Source: Xenopus tropicalis (Eukaryota > Chordata > Amphibia > Anura > Pipidae). Taken from it: 64,000 bases of DNA. Where the stretch lies: contig NC_030685.2 in the NCBI RefSeq assembly GCF_000004195.4, positions 50,337,516-50,401,515 of the forward strand, written 5' to 3'. Below are positions 61,619 through 64,000 of the stretch, one piece after another. The position numbers were made by a program, and so were the translations under genes. The first letter of the stretch is position 1, and each line of letters begins with the position of its first letter. The notes beneath the pieces were generated by a model, which was given only the letters and a program-made list of their open reading frames with translations, made no database searches and was not told the origin of the DNA.

Positions 61619-63436
61619 CTTAAACACCCAGACTGACCTCTGTAACATGGGCAACCATGGCAGTCACTATCCTCAGCCAGACACTACAGTCCCAGGGCAG
61701 AGCAGAACAGGGCCCTACCACTTTGGCTGCCCAGTGGCAGCCATTATGCTAGCATGTCTGAATGTAGACACCTTCAATTGCCCACCCTTTAGGCCTTGGG
61801 GAGAATCAACAAAACACTGCCATTATCAGTGCACAGTGCGTGTCATCAATATTACCCCTGCCTCTTCCTCGGGTTCCTTAATCAAAGCAGAAACAAACAT
61901 ATTTCCCTCTTCGTAATAGACTCTTCCACCATAACTGGTATGCAAATGAGCTGCAGATGCTGGGTATAGCCTTGGCCAGTAGGGCACACAGCTCTACTGC
62001 TGCTGTGGGAGAGGGAACTGTTATTTAATGGGGGGGGGGGGCAGCATCACTACTGGCTGCAGGTTTAACTATACTGTATTGATATTTTTACATAGCATTT
62101 ACATTCTATTCTGCTGATGAGGCCTAGTTTAGGTGCATTGCTCTATCTTTGACCATCAGGGACTCCTAATGACACAACCTCAATGCAGCTTACACAACTG
62201 CAGAGGAAATATTTGCCACACACAACTGAGTGTCCCTGTCATTTAGCCAATTGTCATCTTTTTTATTGCTTTGTGTTAAATACCAGGGGTTTTATTCCAT
62301 TTATTGCTTTGTTGGCACAGACTGTCTTTAGCTGTTTGGCAGATCGTACAGGCTATACTTGCAATCGGTCTTGATCTGAGACAATCTGCAGTTGGTCTTC
62401 ATTTATTTTTTCATTTATTTAGGTTTCTGCTTTGCATTCCTACAGTTTGGTTTTTAACAGCAATCCAGTTGCTAGGGTCTTATTTACCCTAGCAACCAGG
62501 CAGTGGATTGAACGAGAGTCTGGGGTTGGCTGCATATTATGGTACACTGGCTCCTGGGCAGGTTAAGGGCCAAAGAGTCCTACAATGAAAGCAAGCTGCA
62601 GGGCCCTTTTAAGGCCTTGGTGGGCCCTGGGCCAAAATCCAAAGATTGGGACCCTATTATCCTGCTGCATGCAGCATGGCAATATTTTTATTTTTACCTA
62701 CACCAACTTTTTGCCCACACCCGTTTCACCAAAACATAAACCCAGACGTGCCAGAATAAATACTACAGAAGATGGATACTCTGCAAATTTGCTTAGAGAT
62801 GCCAATATAATTAATAATGTAAATTAAAAATGTTATCCCCAGCTGTGCCATTGTAATGACTGTGGAAATGGCCAATCAACAAAAAATGGCCAATGAGACA
62901 ATCTGCAGTTGGTCTTCATTTATTTTTTTATTTATTTAGGTTTCTGCTTTGCATTCCTACAGTTTGGTTTTTAACAGCAATCCAGTTGCTAGGGTCTTAT
63001 TTACCCTAGCAACCAGGCAGTAGATTGAATGAGAGTCTGGGGTTGGCTGCATATTATGGTACACTGGCTCCTGGGCAGGTTAAGGGACAAAGAGTCCCAC
63101 AATGAAAGCAAGCTGCAGGGCCTTTTTAAGGCCTTGGTGGGCCCTGGGCCAAAATCCAAAGAGTGGGACCCTATTATTCTGCTGCATGCAGCATGGCAAT
63201 ATTTTTATTTTTAACTACACAAACTTTTTGCTCACACCCGTTTCACCAAAACATAAACCCAGACGTGCCAGAATAATTACTACAGAAGATGGATACTCTG
63301 CAAATTTACTTAGAGATGCCAATATAATTAATAATGTAAGTTAAAAATGTTATCCCCAGCTGTGCCATTGTAATGACTGTGGAAAAGGCCAATCGACAAA
63401 AAATGGCCAATGAGACAATCTGCAGTTGATCTTCAT
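61619..63436 (-). repeat. Monomer R17 (1818 bp)
   Basis: G12 at 62030-62041. Confidence 0.95.
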
Positions 63437-64000
63437 CTTAAACACCCAGACTGACCTCTGTAACATGGGCAACCATGGCAGTCACTATCCTCAGCCAGAC
63501 ACTACAGTCCCAGGGCAGAGCAGAACAGGGCCCTACCACTTTGGCTGCCCAGTGGCAGCCATTATGCTAGCATGTCTGAATGTAGACACCTTCAATTGCC
63601 CACCCTTTAGGCCTTGGGGAGAATCAACAAAACACTGCCATTATCAGTGCACAGTGCGTGTCATCAATATTACCCCTGCCTCTTCCTCGGGTTCCTTAAT
63701 CAAAGCAGAAACAAACATATTTCCCTCTTCGTAATAGACTCTTCCACCATAACTGGTATGCAAATGAGCTGCAGATGCTGGGTATAGCCTTGGCCAGTAG
63801 GGCACACAGCTCTACTGCTGCTGTGGGAGAGGGAACTGTTATTTAATGGGGGGGGGGGGCAGCATCACTACTGGCTGCAGGTTTAACTATACTGTATTGA
63901 TATTTTTACATAGCATTTACATTCTATTCTGCTGATGAGGCCTAGTTTAGGTGCATTGCTCTATCTTTGACCATCAGGGACTCCTAATGACACAACCTCA
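63437..64000 (-). repeat. Partial monomer R18 at the window end
   Basis: Most of a unique segment, with G12 at 63848-63859. It is cut by the window edge; unlike base 1, the sequence quality shows no decay here. Confidence 0.95.

Larger units (their letters stand above)
27660..64000 (-). repeat. Right arm of satellite array (orientation R)
   Basis: The same monomer as the left arm but reverse-complemented, so on the plus strand each copy reads unique segment, then subrepeat B, then subrepeat A. It contains 17 complete or modified copies plus partial copies at 27660-28327 and 63437-64000. Fourteen of the unmodified copies from 35086 on are exactly 1818 bp with a 12-G tract; two are 1817 and 1819 bp. 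Two copies are modified: 28328-35085 carries the LINE and 40540-41620 is internally deleted. The array continues past the end of the window. Confidence 0.97.

Noticed and set aside
1..64000. CRISPR array, bacterial operon or prophage
   Set aside because: Repeat period (1.8 kb, no short repeat-spacer pattern), AATAAA signal and the LINE all point to a eukaryotic genome.

Overview
This window is eukaryotic satellite DNA with one embedded non-LTR retrotransposon. Apart from the retrotransposon's two ORFs I see no protein-coding gene. The host is most likely a vertebrate, with an amphibian as best guess. That rests on the retrotransposon, an L1-like element of the Tx1 type: ORF1 has three CCHC zinc knuckles, and ORF2 joins an AP-like endonuclease to a reverse transcriptase and a C-terminal cysteine/histidine knuckle. 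The species assignment is inference.

Layout. (1) 1-27591: head-to-tail array of a 1.82-kb monomer, here called orientation L, with 14 complete copies plus a partial copy at each end. (2) 27592-27659: a 68-bp asymmetric spacer where the array flips. (3) 27660-64000: the same monomer in the opposite orientation (R), with 17 complete or modified copies plus a partial copy at each end. The window is therefore a giant inverted repeat with an in-register turning point. (4) 28419-33360: a 4942-bp LINE on the minus strand with both ORFs open, inserted in the first complete R monomer about 760 bp from the turning point.

Monomer structure, read in L orientation: a 517-bp subrepeat A, a 517-bp subrepeat B about 96% identical to A, then a 786-bp unique segment holding a poly-C tract. 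Monomer length is 1806 bp plus the C-tract length (11-14), so nearly all length variation between copies is in that tract. The other copy-specific changes in the body of the array are a few single-base indels and one monomer (40540-41620) that lost exactly one 517-bp subrepeat and a separate 220-bp piece.

Caution. Bases 1-450 and about 27120-28110 carry dense single-base indels relative to the otherwise near-identical copies. This pattern looks like low-coverage long-read consensus. Base 1 may be a contig end, and the turning point needs independent confirmation. The LINE is not mirrored on the other arm and has clean sequence, so a simple fold-back artefact cannot explain the whole right arm. 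I found no evidence for a novel multi-gene system. The most interesting biology is an apparently intact LINE that inserted at a GGGCCC palindrome in a homogeneous satellite with a 4-bp deletion and no target duplication.
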